Positions 19,051-29,241 of a stretch of DNA of 64,000 nt are shown here, one piece after another. The DNA comes from Yersinia frederiksenii ATCC 33641 (lineage in GTDB: Bacteria; Pseudomonadota; Gammaproteobacteria; Enterobacterales; Enterobacteriaceae): NCBI RefSeq assembly GCF_000754805.1, contig NZ_KN150731.1:2963886-3027885 (forward strand). The letters run 5' to 3'. The translations under genes and the position numbers were made by a program. The notes under the pieces were generated by a model. That model made no database searches. It saw nothing but the letters and a program-made list of their open reading frames with translations, and was not told the origin of the DNA. Every line of letters starts with the position of its first letter. The stretch's first letter is position 1.

Positions 19051-19953
19051 ATGGATCCGCAATATGCGCGACTGGTTAAAGCTGCTGCGCTGAGTGCCAC
19101 TGTGCTGGCATCAACCTTACTGATTATTAAAATTTTTGCCTGGTGGCATACCGGATCGGTAAGTTTGTTGGCGGCGTTAGTTGACTCGCTGGTGGACCTG
19201 ACGGCTTCTCTGACAAACCTTTTTGTGGTGCGCTACTCTCTACAGCCTGCGGATGAAGAACATACTTTTGGTCATGGTAAAGCCGAATCCTTGGCGGCAC
19301 TGGCGCAAAGTATGTTTATCTCTGGTTCGGCATTATTCTTGTTCTTGACGGGTTTCCAGCATTTAGCTTCACCGGAGCCGTTGCAAGATCCTAGTATAGG
19401 TATCTGGGTAACGTTAGTCGCATTATTCAGTACACTGATATTAGTCACATTTCAGCGCTGGGTGGTACGAAAAACCCACAGTCAGGCTATTCGGGCCGAT
19501 ATGTTGCACTATCAATCTGATGTAATGATGAATGGTGCTATCCTTATTGCATTGGCATTGAGTTGGTATGGTTTTCATCGTGCGGATGCACTCTTTGCCT
19601 TGGGTATCGGTGTTTATATCCTCTACAGCGCATTACGTATGGGATATGAGGCGGTGCAAGCCCTACTGGACCGGGCATTACCTGATGTTGAGCGGCAGGA
19701 AATTATCGATATCGTGATGTCATGGCCGGGTGTGATTGGAGCCCATGACTTACGTACCCGCCAGTCGGGGCCAACTCGCTTTATTCAGCTTCATCTTGAA
19801 ATGGAAGATATGCTGCCACTGATGGAGGCGCATATTTTAGCCGAGCAGGTTGAGCGAGCATTATTGCACCGTTTCCCCGGTGCTGATGTTCTTATCCATC
19901 AAGATCCCAGCTCTGTGGTGCCAAAAGAACGTCATGCACATTGGGAGTTATAA
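19051..19953 (+). CDS. fieF: Ferrous iron/zinc efflux pump FieF
   Basis: Cation diffusion facilitator (YiiP/FieF) that exchanges Fe2+ or Zn2+ for protons across the inner membrane. 300 aa, six transmembrane helices then a cytoplasmic domain. Transport-site residues Asp45 and Asp49 (LVDSLVDLT) and His153/Asp157 (HYQSDVMMN) are conserved. It follows the cpxP terminator by about 50 bp, as in E. coli. Confidence 0.96.
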   Translation: MDPQYARLVKAAALSATVLASTLLIIKIFAWWHTGSVSLLAALVDSLVDLTASLTNLFVVRYSLQPADEEHTFGHGKAESLAALAQSMFISGSALFLFLTGFQHLASPEPLQDPSIGIWVTLVALFSTLILVTFQRWVVRKTHSQAIRADMLHYQSDVMMNGAILIALALSWYGFHRADALFALGIGVYILYSALRMGYEAVQALLDRALPDVERQEIIDIVMSWPGVIGAHDLRTRQSGPTRFIQLHLEMEDMLPLMEAHILAEQVERALLHRFPGADVLIHQDPSSVVPKERHAHWEL

Positions 19954-20068
19954 TTTCTTCATCAATTATTGCTACATTAATGGCAGGTAAACTGCGGTTA
20001 CATAATGGTAAGTCATGAAGGAAATACCGCCAAATGGCATGACTTGAATCAATTCAGCTTGGTGTTTT

Positions 20069-20077
20069 TGCTATAAT
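20069..20077 (+). promoter_or_regulatory. Extended -10 promoter candidate for pfkA
   Basis: TGCTATAAT matches an extended -10 element and lies about 110 bp upstream of the pfkA ATG. A -35 box is not clear. Confidence 0.45.
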
Positions 20078-20186
20078 ATTCGATATTAAGCTTACAAAGC
20101 TGATTTTCTGTACTGTTCACCTGTGCAAGACATAATCGGCAAATAAAGAATTTTAAAAAATCGCATCTACAAGTTTAGAGGTAGTC

Positions 20187-21170
20187 ATGGTCAAGAAAAT
20201 CGGTGTACTCACAAGCGGCGGTGACGCGCCTGGTATGAACGCAGCCATTCGTGGTGTTGTTCGTGCCGCTTTGTCAGCAGGATTGGAAGTTTACGGTATT
20301 GAAGATGGCTATCTTGGCTTGTACGAAAACCGTATGAGAAAACTGGATCGCTATAGCGTGTCCGATATGATTAACCGTGGCGGTACTTTCCTGGGTTCTG
20401 CGCGTTTCCCTGAATTCCGTGACCCAGAAAAACGCAAAGTTGCGCTGCAGAATATGAAAGACCGTGGTATCGATGGCCTGGTGGTTATCGGTGGTGACGG
20501 TTCATATGCTGGTGCAGATTTGCTGACCAAAGAAGGGGGTATTCACTGCGTCGGCTTACCAGGTACCATCGATAACGATGTGGCCGGTACTGACTACACC
20601 ATCGGTTTCTTCACCGCATTGGGTACTGTGGTTGAAGCTATTGACCGCTTACGTGATACTTCCTCTTCACATCAGCGTATTTCTATCGTTGAAGTGATGG
20701 GTCGTTATTGCGGTGATTTGACTCTGGCGGCGGCCATTGCCGGGGGGTGTGAATTTATCGCTATCCCTGAAGTTGAATTCAAACGTGATGATTTAGTTGA
20801 CGAAATCAAAGCCGGTATCGCTAAAGGCAAGAAACACGCTATCGTTGCCATCACTGAAAAACTGGATGATATCGACGAGCTGGCTAAATATATCGAGAAA
20901 GAAACTGGCCGTGAAACCCGCGGTACCGTGTTAGGTCATATCCAGCGCGGCGGTGCTCCAGTGGCATATGACCGTATTCTGGCATCCCGTATGGGGGCTT
21001 ATGCTGTTGACCTGCTATTACAGGATCATGACTATAAGCAGGGCGGTTTCTGCGTCGGTGTACAGAACGAGAAAATGGTGCATGAATTAATCTCGGTTTG
21101 TATCGCACCAGAGAACAAGAAAAGTAAATTTAAAGAAGATTGGTACGATACGGCGAAAAAACTGTTCTAA
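20187..21170 (+). CDS. pfkA: ATP-dependent 6-phosphofructokinase I
   Basis: Phosphorylates fructose 6-phosphate to fructose 1,6-bisphosphate, the committed step of glycolysis. 327 aa, seven longer than E. coli PfkA because of a lysine-rich C-terminal tail. ATP site GGDAPGMNA at residues 11-19, GGDGSY at about 103-108, and the catalytic aspartate Asp129 in [23 protein letters not shown] lies about 5 bp upstream. Confidence 0.98.
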   Translation: MVKKIGVLTSGGDAPGMNAAIRGVVRAALSAGLEVYGIEDGYLGLYENRMRKLDRYSVSDMINRGGTFLGSARFPEFRDPEKRKVALQNMKDRGIDGLVVIGGDGSYAGADLLTKEGGIHCVGLPGTIDNDVAGTDYTIGFFTALGTVVEAIDRLRDTSSSHQRISIVEVMGRYCGDLTLAAAIAGGCEFIAIPEVEFKRDDLVDEIKAGIAKGKKHAIVAITEKLDDIDELAKYIEKETGRETRGTVLGHIQRGGAPVAYDRILASRMGAYAVDLLLQDHDYKQGGFCVGVQNEKMVHELISVCIAPENKKSKFKEDWYDTAKKLF

Positions 21171-21192
21171 AACAGCCAATAGCCTGAAGAGA

Positions 21193-21218
21193 AAGCCTCC
21201 GCACGCGGGGGCTTTTTG
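21193..21218 (+). terminator. Rho-independent terminator of pfkA
   Basis: AAGCCTCCGC and GCGGGGGCTT form a 10-bp stem (one G-T pair) with a tight loop, followed by a T-run and GCA. About 22 bp after the pfkA stop codon. Confidence 0.85.
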
Positions 21219-21223
21219 CATTT

Positions 21224-21349
21224 ATGCCCGGCATCTCTCAAGTTGCAGGTGTGTTGGCAGCTTGCTGTTCACCCGAATCACTGACTTGTGTAAGCTCATC
21301 GGGACTCTCTTATTTGCCACTTTCCTGTACCTTGAAAGCTATTGGGTAT
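21224..21349. repeat. ERIC unit between pfkA and sbp
   Basis: A full-length unit of about 126 bp beginning ATGCCCGGCATCTCTCAAG and ending GAAAGCTATTGGGTAT. The core CACCCGAATCACTGACTTG and TAAGCTCATCGGGAC match the other copies. It directly follows the pfkA terminator. Confidence 0.8.
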
Positions 21350-21506
21350 CACCGGGTATATTTCGTATTGATATAATCAGAACTTTTTTATTCTTTAATT
21401 GATTGAAAAGTTTCTGGCACGCTCTGTATCAAGCCAAGCAATTGGGTTGATTAGAATTTAGGTTAATAACATTAGGTTACTAACAACAAATCTGGGGAGC
21501 GGGTCG

Positions 21507-22496
21507 ATGCGTAAATGGGGTGTAGGTTTGTCATTACTGCTGCTGGCGTCAGGTGCCATAGCAAAAGATATTCAATTGTTGAATGTGTCATATGATCCGA
21601 CACGTGAATTTTATCAAGCATATAACCAAGCATTCAGTAAGCATTGGCAAGAGCAGACTGGCGATAAAGTAACCGTGCGTCAATCACATGGCGGTTCTGG
21701 TAAGCAGGCGACCTCGGTTATTAATGGTATTGAAGCTGATGTTGTGACTCTGGCTCTGGCTTATGATGTCGATGCTATTGCTGAGCGTGGTCGTATTGAT
21801 AAAAACTGGATCAAACGTCTGCCGGATAACTCCGCACCTTATACCTCAACTATTGTATTCCTGGTACGTAAAGGGAATCCTAAGCAAATTCATGACTGGT
21901 CAGATTTAGTGAAACCGGGGGTTTCGGTTATTACTCCGAATCCAAAAACATCTGGTGGTGCGCGCTGGAATTATTTGGCGGCGTGGGGTTATGCGCTAGA
22001 GCACAACAATAACGATCAGGCTAAGGCACAAGAGTTCGTCAAAACACTGTACAAAAATGTGGAAGTATTGGATTCCGGTGCGCGTGGTGCGACCAATACC
22101 TTTGTTGAACGTGGTATTGGTGATGTATTGATTGCCTGGGAAAACGAAGCTCTGTTGGCTGTCAATGAAGTGGGTAAAGACCAATTCGAGATTGTCACGC
22201 CAAGCGTCTCTATTTTGGCTGAGCCGACGGTATCGGTAGTGGATAAAGTGGTCGATAAGCGCGGTACACGTGAAGTCGCAGATGCTTATTTGAAATATCT
22301 CTATTCCCCTGAAGGCCAGACGATTGCCGCCAAGAATTATTATCGTCCACGTGACCCAGCGGTTGCCGCTAAGTTTGCTAATGAATTCCCACAACTAAAG
22401 TTGTTTACCATTGATGAAGTGTTTGGTGGTTGGACTAAAGCACAGCAGGTGCATTTTGCTACCGGTGGTGTCTTTGATGAAATTAGTAAGCGTTAA
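21507..22496 (+). CDS. sbp: Periplasmic sulfate-binding protein
   Basis: Binds sulfate in the periplasm and delivers it to the CysUWA ABC transporter. 329 aa with a signal peptide cleaved after residue 19 (SGAIA|KD). Family motifs: [58 protein letters not shown] lies about 10 bp upstream. Expected to be under CysB control; I did not identify the site. Confidence 0.96.
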   Translation: MRKWGVGLSLLLLASGAIAKDIQLLNVSYDPTREFYQAYNQAFSKHWQEQTGDKVTVRQSHGGSGKQATSVINGIEADVVTLALAYDVDAIAERGRIDKNWIKRLPDNSAPYTSTIVFLVRKGNPKQIHDWSDLVKPGVSVITPNPKTSGGARWNYLAAWGYALEHNNNDQAKAQEFVKTLYKNVEVLDSGARGATNTFVERGIGDVLIAWENEALLAVNEVGKDQFEIVTPSVSILAEPTVSVVDKVVDKRGTREVADAYLKYLYSPEGQTIAAKNYYRPRDPAVAAKFANEFPQLKLFTIDEVFGGWTKAQQVHFATGGVFDEISKR

Positions 22497-22519
22497 AATT
22501 AATTAGGTAGTTAACTCAG

Positions 22520-22552
22520 GCCCGTAGGTTAATGCTTACGGGCGTTTGTTTT
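22520..22552 (+). terminator. Rho-independent terminator of sbp
   Basis: GCCCGTA (22520-22526) pairs with TACGGGC (22537-22543) and is followed by GTTTGTTTT. It lies 24 bp after the sbp stop and separates sbp from the orphan gene downstream. Confidence 0.85.
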
Positions 22553-22710
22553 GCAAATTAAATATCTTTATTGATTACACCAACAATCTCATTATTTTCA
22601 CTATTTCTCTCATTCTTATAGATAAGAACTCCCTGATTCGGCAGACAGAGCTAAATGCGTTATTTATTTATCTCGACTGATTGAACTGATAATTTTATAG
22701 GGAGAGGGAT

Positions 22711-23559
22711 ATGCAAGTCAGTAATAGCAATAGCAGCTTAAATTCAATCCTTGAAAGTGATGATAAACAGCCTTTATTAGACGAATTACCGGATAGATAT
22801 TCTATACAGACGGAGTACAAAATAGTTGAGCCAGTTGGTATTTCATATGAATTATTAGGATCTGAATATTTGGGTAGTCTTGATAGCTATGAACCACCCG
22901 TAGAAAATGAAAAGAATCCTCTTGGTGTAAAGTTAAGCAACTACGTAAGTAATGTAAGTAAATACGTAGAGAGCAAGGAAATTAATATTAAAAATCAATA
23001 TGTTGAGAGTTATTTGTTAGAAAATGTCAATCGCAATGGCACAGCCCCTTTATTATTGCGGCCTTTAGCTGCGTTACTTGCTTTATTTGGGATTCATGGT
23101 TTTGGTCAGCAAAATTGTGTATCTTGCGCCACCGCCGTTATTGATTCATTAGAAAACGACATGCCATTGATTGCAGTAGCTGATTTACCAGAAGCCACTA
23201 TTGCTGCCAATATGGTCAAACGCCTCCACACAGGGATATCCACGGAGGAATTGATCAATCAATTAAGTCATTATGAAAAAAATGATGAACTCAATACTCT
23301 TCTCGCCATTCGCCGCCCAGTAATAATGCGTATGCTACCGGGTGCGACACAAGGGCATAGTTGTAATGTAATTAAGTTTAAAGACAGTAATGTTATTCAT
23401 TTTCTTGATACTCAAAAGAGAACGCATTTTAGCTGTAACTTGGATCAGATGGCAGAAAAGAGCGCTGAGATAAATAAATTCATCGGTTCAGTGGGGGCTG
23501 GAGGGATTGATGTATGGAAAGGCAGGCCGAAAGACATATATATAAAGCCGAAGCAATAA
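22711..23559 (+). CDS. Orphan papain-fold (glutamine deamidase/protease-like) putative effector
   Basis: I recognise no named gene. The 282-aa protein has a Ser/Asn-rich, apparently disordered N-terminus (about 1-95), then a hydrophobic stretch (TAPLLLRPLAALLALFG, about 111-127). A C-terminal domain carries a likely Cys-His-Asp triad: Cys136 in GQQNCVSCATAV (Cys139 also nearby), His216 in TQGHSCNVIKF and Asp233 in IHFLDTQ. The NC-x2-C-x2-A pattern, a downstream GH-x2-NV and an FxDxQ-like strand resemble papain-fold toxin and glutamine deamidase domains of polymorphic toxins and type III effectors. There is no Sec signal peptide and no adjacent immunity-type gene. RBS GGGAGAGGG is strong. The gene is AT-rich and occupies the place of cdh in E. 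coli (sbp-cdh-tpiA), suggesting transfer. Family assignment and secretion are inferences. Confidence 0.6.
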   Translation: MQVSNSNSSLNSILESDDKQPLLDELPDRYSIQTEYKIVEPVGISYELLGSEYLGSLDSYEPPVENEKNPLGVKLSNYVSNVSKYVESKEINIKNQYVESYLLENVNRNGTAPLLLRPLAALLALFGIHGFGQQNCVSCATAVIDSLENDMPLIAVADLPEATIAANMVKRLHTGISTEELINQLSHYEKNDELNTLLAIRRPVIMRMLPGATQGHSCNVIKFKDSNVIHFLDTQKRTHFSCNLDQMAEKSAEINKFIGSVGAGGIDVWKGRPKDIYIKPKQ

Positions 23560-23569
23560 CCCCGGCTTT
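23544..23569 (+). terminator. Stem-loop at the end of the orphan gene
   Basis: AAAGCCG (23544-23550) pairs with CGGCTTT (23563-23569). The stem spans the stop codon of the papain-fold gene and lies before convergent tpiA. A short T-rich stretch follows. A modest terminator candidate. Confidence 0.5.
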
Positions 23570-23591
23570 ATAAGCCACTTAAAAGCAAAAA

Positions 23592-24389
<798 letters not shown>

Positions 24390-24487
24390 TCAATAATAAT
24401 GACTGCCCGACAGGCAGTTTACCTGTCCAACAGTATAGAGATGATTAGCGGCAATGGCTTTGCTTTTCGTCATTAATTGCGGCGAGA

Positions 24488-25093
24488 TTATGTATCAGAT
24501 AGCGAAAGCTTAATCGGTTCAACAGCGAAAGTAAGCCCTTTTTCGCCGTTGTCTGCCACAACATAGCGAATTGCGCCGACAGGATGGACATAGAAAGATG
24601 AGCCTTTACCTTGCGCTAGCAGTTGTTGCACATTGTCGATACTTTGTTCGTCCGTCAATGTAGGTTCAAACTGGCGCATCAGCGCTGCCATGTAATTGAT
24701 AGCGGCTCGTCGAGCGGCTTTCTCTTCATTTCCTTTAATCGGCAAGTAAGTAATCTGGATGGTCTTGATCTTACCGGTGCCCTTCTCCAATGCAGTTGAA
24801 GCATAAAGGTTTTCATTAATCTTACTGGCCGCACGAGTCAGTGGCGAGGCATCATCTTTTACGGTAATAGCGTGAAACTCACTGATGGAGAGTGTCGGGT
24901 TGGCATGATTATAACGCTCACGAAATTTCACCAGTGTTAAATCAAAAGTGGGTGCGCCGGAGAGCAAATAAGGGGCCGTCGGCTGCGTCTCTTCTGTTGG
25001 TTGAGCACTGCCGTCGGTGGGATCGGCATGAGCGCGGCTAACCGTTGCTATCAGCAGCAGTATTGTCAGCATTGCGGTTATTTCATTTCTCAT
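24488..25093 (-). CDS. yiiQ: DUF1454 family periplasmic protein YiiQ
   Basis: 201-aa protein with an N-terminal signal peptide (about residues 1-23, ending SRAHA|DP), hence predicted periplasmic. It matches E. coli YiiQ in position (next to tpiA) and in overall sequence character. Function unknown. Its neighbour on the other strand is the DUF805 gene yiiR. Confidence 0.85.
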   Translation of the reverse strand: MRNEITAMLTILLLIATVSRAHADPTDGSAQPTEETQPTAPYLLSGAPTFDLTLVKFRERYNHANPTLSISEFHAITVKDDASPLTRAASKINENLYASTALEKGTGKIKTIQITYLPIKGNEEKAARRAAINYMAALMRQFEPTLTDEQSIDNVQQLLAQGKGSSFYVHPVGAIRYVVADNGEKGLTFAVEPIKLSLSDT

Positions 25094-25239
25094 GACTTAC
25101 GCCGTGGTTCGAAGTGTATAGGGGGATTAAAGCGGTAATCGATGGTGATTGTCAAAATTCACTGCAAAGATTATAGGTTAGTTGGGGTGTTAGGTTACAC
25201 TTTGGCAAAATTATATCAGGTAAATGGATTGAGTCATCG

Positions 25240-25674
25240 ATGACAATACAGCAATGGTGTTTCTCGTTTAGAGGCCGTATCGGGCGACGAGATTTTTGGA
25301 TCTGGATTGGCTTGTGGCTATTGGCGATGCTGGTTGTTTTTACTCTGGCAGGGAAGGATTGGATCCCCATTCAGACCGCTGCTTTTGCTCTCGTTTTTTT
25401 GCTGTGGCCTACGGCGGCAGTGGTGGTCAAACGACTTCATGATCGTAATAAAGCAGGTTGGTGGGCGCTATTGGTCGTACTGGCCTGGATGCTGATGGCC
25501 GGTAACTGGCAGATGTTAGCTCCTATCTGGCAATGGGGGGTTGGCCGATTTATTCCCACACTTATCATGGTCATGATGTTTATCGACTGTGGAGCATTTC
25601 TGGGTACTGATGGCGATAACCGTTTTGGCCCAGAAGCGGTGCCAGTGAAGTTTATTGCCAAGAAAACACAGTAA
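25240..25674 (+). CDS. yiiR: DUF805 family inner-membrane protein YiiR
   Basis: 144 aa with several hydrophobic helices and the DUF805 hallmarks FRGRIGRRDFW near the N-terminus and VKRLHDRNKAGWWALL in the middle, plus a C-terminal DGDNRFGPEAV segment. Function unknown. The tpiA-yiiQ-yiiR order matches E. coli. Confidence 0.88.
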   Translation: MTIQQWCFSFRGRIGRRDFWIWIGLWLLAMLVVFTLAGKDWIPIQTAAFALVFLLWPTAAVVVKRLHDRNKAGWWALLVVLAWMLMAGNWQMLAPIWQWGVGRFIPTLIMVMMFIDCGAFLGTDGDNRFGPEAVPVKFIAKKTQ

Positions 25675-25696
25675 AAGACAGCCATATCGTAAAACA

Positions 25697-25718
25697 AAAG
25701 GGCGCCATTGCGCCCTTT
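25697..25718 (+). terminator. Terminator hairpin after yiiR
   Basis: AAAGGGCGC (25697-25705), loop CATT, GCGCCCTTT (25710-25718). A perfect 9-bp stem ending in T residues, about 22 bp after the yiiR stop. Confidence 0.8.
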
Positions 25719-25723
25719 AATAT

Positions 25724-25742
25724 GGGCAACTGTGGGTTGCCC
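25724..25742 (-). terminator. Second hairpin at the end of fpr
   Basis: GGGCAAC (25724-25730) pairs with GTTGCCC (25736-25742) over a 5-nt loop. It lies just beyond the fpr stop on the minus strand, back to back with the yiiR terminator. No T-run of its own follows in the fpr direction. Confidence 0.5.
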
Positions 25743-25752
25743 TTACGGTTTG

Positions 25753-26499
25753 TTACCAATACTGTTCGCTGGTCATATGCCCCGGTTTACGGCGTAAATG
25801 TTTACGCATCTCACGTTGTTCTTTCAGCAGTTGCTGGGTATCACGCACCATCTGCGGGTTACCGCACAGCATTACATGGCTATCTTGTGCATCAATTTTT
25901 AAGCCGACAGCCGCTTCGAGTGAGCCATTCTCAATCAGCGCAGGAACTCGACCAGTCAATGAGCCGGGGGATTCTTCACGACTGACAACCGTCTGGATAC
26001 GCAGCTTGCCGTTATAACGTTGCTCAAGTTGTTGCATGAGTGGCAGATAACTAAGATCACGGGCAAAGCGAGCAGCATGAACCAACACGATATTTTGGAA
26101 ACGCTCTAAATCGCGCCCTTCTTGCAAGATAGACAAATAAGGCCCAATTGCGGTGCCGGTTGCCAGCATCCATAACGTATCGCAATCTGGTATCTCTTCC
26201 AGCACAAAAAAGCCTGCAGCCTGTTTGGTGACCATCACTTCGCTGCCCACCGTTAGTTGGTCCAGCCGTGGGCTGAGCTTCCCCTCTGGGACCGTCACCA
26301 GATAAAACTCCAGATTATCGTCGCTCGGCGCATTAACGTAGGAGTAGGCCCGCTGCACTCGCTCACCATTAATGTCTAATGCCAACTTGGCAAATTGGCC
26401 AGCGGTAAAGGGATCGACGGGCGCATTGACCCGAATACTAAACAAAGCGTCGGTCCAGTGTTCGACGTGAGTAATCTTGCCACTAACCCATTCAGCCAT
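25753..26499 (-). CDS. fpr: Ferredoxin/flavodoxin-NADP+ reductase
   Basis: FAD enzyme that transfers electrons between NADPH and flavodoxin or ferredoxin, supporting radical-SAM enzymes and oxidative-stress recovery. 248 aa, standard length. The FAD-binding RAYSYVNAP motif and the NADP-binding GTAIGPYLSIL segment are present; the C-terminus is SEQYW. In E. coli it belongs to the SoxRS regulon; I could not confidently place a soxbox. Confidence 0.96.
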   Translation of the reverse strand: MAEWVSGKITHVEHWTDALFSIRVNAPVDPFTAGQFAKLALDINGERVQRAYSYVNAPSDDNLEFYLVTVPEGKLSPRLDQLTVGSEVMVTKQAAGFFVLEEIPDCDTLWMLATGTAIGPYLSILQEGRDLERFQNIVLVHAARFARDLSYLPLMQQLEQRYNGKLRIQTVVSREESPGSLTGRVPALIENGSLEAAVGLKIDAQDSHVMLCGNPQMVRDTQQLLKEQREMRKHLRRKPGHMTSEQYW

Positions 26500-26801
26500 A
26501 ATGATGGTCCCTGTTATTCAGTAATGCCAAAAACGCAGACGGTATTTTAGGGGATCTGGTTGGAAAGTATTATCGATTAAATGTTATCCCCTGGCTCCTT
26601 GGTGCTATCTGTTAATCTGGACACTTTAGTTTACGTATTTGGTGTTTTTATCTGCCAGCTTGCTACTTGGCAATATGTCATGCTGGCTCGCTAAATAATC
26701 TGAATTTGTTAGCTTATGCGCCAATAGTGAGGTGTGTCCCAAAATACGGCTTTTTAGCGGTTAAGTGTGGCACGAAGTCCGGCTAACAATTAGTTAAGAT
26801 A
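26500..26801. other. Divergent gap between fpr and emrD
   Basis: About 300 bp holding the promoters of both divergent genes. I see no reading frame, no strong hairpin and no motif I can name with confidence. Confidence 0.5.
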
Positions 26802-27986
26802 ATGAGAAAAATAGAAAATTTCCACCTGCTGGTTATGTTGATCATGTTGGTTGCGGTTGGTCAAATGGCGCAAACCATTTATGTGCCGGTTATCGCGGAT
26901 ATCGCCCGTGATTTATCGGTTCGTACTGGTGTGGTACAGCGCGTGATGGCGGCATACTTGCTGACCTATGGCTTCTCGCAATTGATTTACGGCCCACTCT
27001 CAGACCGGATTGGGCGTCGCCCGGTTATTTTGGCGGGTATGATGATATTTATGCTGGGCGCATTAGGGGCCTGGTTATCGGGTAGTTTGACGATGCTGGT
27101 GGCGGCCAGTGCCTTGCAGGGAATGGGCACCGGCGTTGCGGGGGTGATGGCGCGAACCATGCCGCGGGATTTATATGCAGGTACGGCGCTGCGCTATGCC
27201 AATAGCATGTTAAATATGGGGATTTTGGTCAGTCCACTGATGGCTCCTGTGATTGGTGGCGTGTTGGCTAGTCTGTTTGGTTGGCGCGCATGCTATGCAT
27301 TTCTGCTGTTTTTATGTGGTGGAGTCGCATTTTGTATGTTCCGCTGGTTGCCTGAAACCCGTCCACAACAAACTGAAAAACGGCGAATGTTAGCCAGCTT
27401 CCGCTTGTTGCTATCTGACCGCGCTTTTAGCTGTTATTTGGTGATGCTGATTGGGGCGCTGGCAGGGATTGCCGTATTTGAGGCCAGTGCAGGCGTGTTG
27501 ATGGGCGGGGTTCTGGGGTTGAGTGGGGTCACGGTCAGTATTTTATTTATTCTGCCAATTCCTGCGGCATTCTTTGGTGCATGGTATGCCGGCCGTGATG
27601 GCAAAACCTTCCATAACCTGATGTGGCACTCAGTGATTAGCTGTTTGTTGGCTGGGTTAATGATGTGGATACCCGGTTGGTTTGGCATTATGAATATATG
27701 GACGTTGGTGATACCGGCAGCGCTGTTCTTCTTCGGCGCTGGGATGTTGTTCCCACTTGCTACCACTGGTGCTATGGAGCCTTTCCCTTATCTGGCCGGA
27801 GCCGCAGGGGCTTTGGTCGGCGGCTTGCAGAATGTCGGGTCAGGTTTAGCGACTTGGTTGTCAGCCATGTTGCCACAAACCGGGCAGTTCAGTTTGGGGC
27901 TGCTGATGTTTGCTATGGCAGTGCTGATTTTGTTGTGCTGGTGGCCATTATCTCATCGGATGCAACCGCAAGAACATCGCGTTTAA
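26802..27986 (+). CDS. emrD: Multidrug efflux MFS transporter EmrD
   Basis: 12-TM major facilitator of the DHA1 drug:H+ antiporter group, exporting uncouplers and detergents in E. coli. 394 aa. The MFS signature between TM2 and TM3 reads YGPLSDRIGRRPVILAG. A drug-antiporter motif GMGTGVAGVMART lies in TM4-5. In E. coli emrD is elsewhere on the chromosome, so its place beside fpr is a local rearrangement. Confidence 0.92.
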   Translation: MRKIENFHLLVMLIMLVAVGQMAQTIYVPVIADIARDLSVRTGVVQRVMAAYLLTYGFSQLIYGPLSDRIGRRPVILAGMMIFMLGALGAWLSGSLTMLVAASALQGMGTGVAGVMARTMPRDLYAGTALRYANSMLNMGILVSPLMAPVIGGVLASLFGWRACYAFLLFLCGGVAFCMFRWLPETRPQQTEKRRMLASFRLLLSDRAFSCYLVMLIGALAGIAVFEASAGVLMGGVLGLSGVTVSILFILPIPAAFFGAWYAGRDGKTFHNLMWHSVISCLLAGLMMWIPGWFGIMNIWTLVIPAALFFFGAGMLFPLATTGAMEPFPYLAGAAGALVGGLQNVGSGLATWLSAMLPQTGQFSLGLLMFAMAVLILLCWWPLSHRMQPQEHRV

Positions 27987-28009
27987 TGGATAAAAATCCG
28001 CAGATAAAA

Positions 28010-28037
28010 ACGGGCACTGCTTGAATGTGGTGCCCGT
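28010..28037. terminator. Terminator between convergent emrD and glpX
   Basis: ACGGGCAC (28010-28017) pairs with GTGCCCGT (28030-28037) and is followed by CTTTAATT in the emrD direction. Confidence 0.7.
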
Positions 28038-28071
28038 CTTTAATTAATGCCAACAATATTATTGAGCCGGA

Positions 28072-29082
28072 TTACAGTAAGAATTCATGCAGTGCCGGGT
28101 CTTTGCGGTCAAGGAAATGGGTGGAGCGGATACGGCGGATGGTGCGGGATTTACCGCGGATCAGCAGTGTCTCGGTGGTCGCCATGTTCCCTTTGCGGTA
28201 GATACCTTCCAGCAAATCACCTTTGGTAATCCCGGTGGCAGAGAAAATTACATTGTCATTACGGGCCATATCACCCAGCAATAATACTTTGCCTGCCTCA
28301 ATGCCCATGGATTTACAGCGCACTAATTCTTGCTCACCGATACGGCGGTTGTCTTCGTTATCGCCTTTTACTTGATGACGCGGCAATAAACGGCCTTGCA
28401 TGTCGCCATCCAGTGCACGGATCACTGCCGCTGAAATCACCCCTTCAGGCGCACCACCGATGCAATACATCACATCCACTTCACTTTCTGGCATACAGGT
28501 TAAAATCGAGGCTGCGACATCACCGTCTGGAATAGCGAATACTTTTACCCCAAGTTGCTGCATTTCGGCGATGATACCGTCATGGCGCGGCTTCGCCAGT
28601 GTGATAACGGTTAAATCGGTCAAGGGTTTATTCAGCTTGATGGCGATATTGCGCAGATTGAGTTCCAGCGGCAAATTAAGATCAATGGCCCCTTTCGCAC
28701 CGGGGCCAACCACCAGCTTTTCCATATACATATCCGGCGCATGTAAAAATGTGCCTTTGTCTCCCACGGCCAATACGGCCAGTGCATTGGCTTGGCCCAT
28801 GGCGGTCATGCGGGTGCCTTCAATGGGGTCAACCGCGATATCAACAGCATCACCCTGACCGGTACCGACGTGTTCACCGATAAACAGCATCGGCGCTTCA
28901 TCGATTTCACCTTCACCAATAACAATCTGCCCATCAATATTGACCTGATTAAGCATAATACGCATGGCTCGTACAGCCGCGCCGTCGGCAGCATTTTTAT
29001 CGCCCCGACCCAGCCACTTATAACCGGCCAGTGCGGCAGCTTCAGTGACACGGGAAAACTCGATGGCTAATTCACGTTTCAT
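28072..29082 (-). CDS. glpX: Class II fructose-1,6-bisphosphatase
   Basis: Hydrolyses fructose 1,6-bisphosphate to fructose 6-phosphate in gluconeogenesis. 336 aa from MKRELAIEFSRVTEAAAL; an upstream in-frame extension of 28 residues is rejected because it does not resemble the family. Metal-ligand motifs IGEGEIDEAPM and DPIEGTRMTAMG are present, and CIGGAPEGVISAA is conserved. It follows glpK, but a strong terminator-like hairpin (29173-29202) lies between them. Confidence 0.97.
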   Translation of the reverse strand: MKRELAIEFSRVTEAAALAGYKWLGRGDKNAADGAAVRAMRIMLNQVNIDGQIVIGEGEIDEAPMLFIGEHVGTGQGDAVDIAVDPIEGTRMTAMGQANALAVLAVGDKGTFLHAPDMYMEKLVVGPGAKGAIDLNLPLELNLRNIAIKLNKPLTDLTVITLAKPRHDGIIAEMQQLGVKVFAIPDGDVAASILTCMPESEVDVMYCIGGAPEGVISAAVIRALDGDMQGRLLPRHQVKGDNEDNRRIGEQELVRCKSMGIEAGKVLLLGDMARNDNVIFSATGITKGDLLEGIYRKGNMATTETLLIRGKSRTIRRIRSTHFLDRKDPALHEFLL

Positions 29083-29172
29083 GGTTAGACCTGTTGATTG
29101 CACAATGGAAGAACGGGATATGAGTGGGAATTCTAACACATTGAAGAATGAGCAGAGGGGGCACAAATAAAA

Positions 29173-29202
29173 AACGCGCCATCAGGGGAGTGATAGCGCG
29201 TT
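29173..29202 (-). terminator. Intrinsic terminator between glpK and glpX
   Basis: On the minus strand AACGCGCTATCA, a 6-nt loop and TGATGGCGCGTT form a 12-bp stem (one G-T pair), directly followed by TTTTATTT. It lies about 40 bp after the glpK stop and 90 bp before the glpX start, so glpFK transcription should be attenuated before glpX. Confidence 0.85.
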
Positions 29203-29241
29203 AGCGGTAAAAGAGACGTTCAGTATAAAACAGGCGAACCG

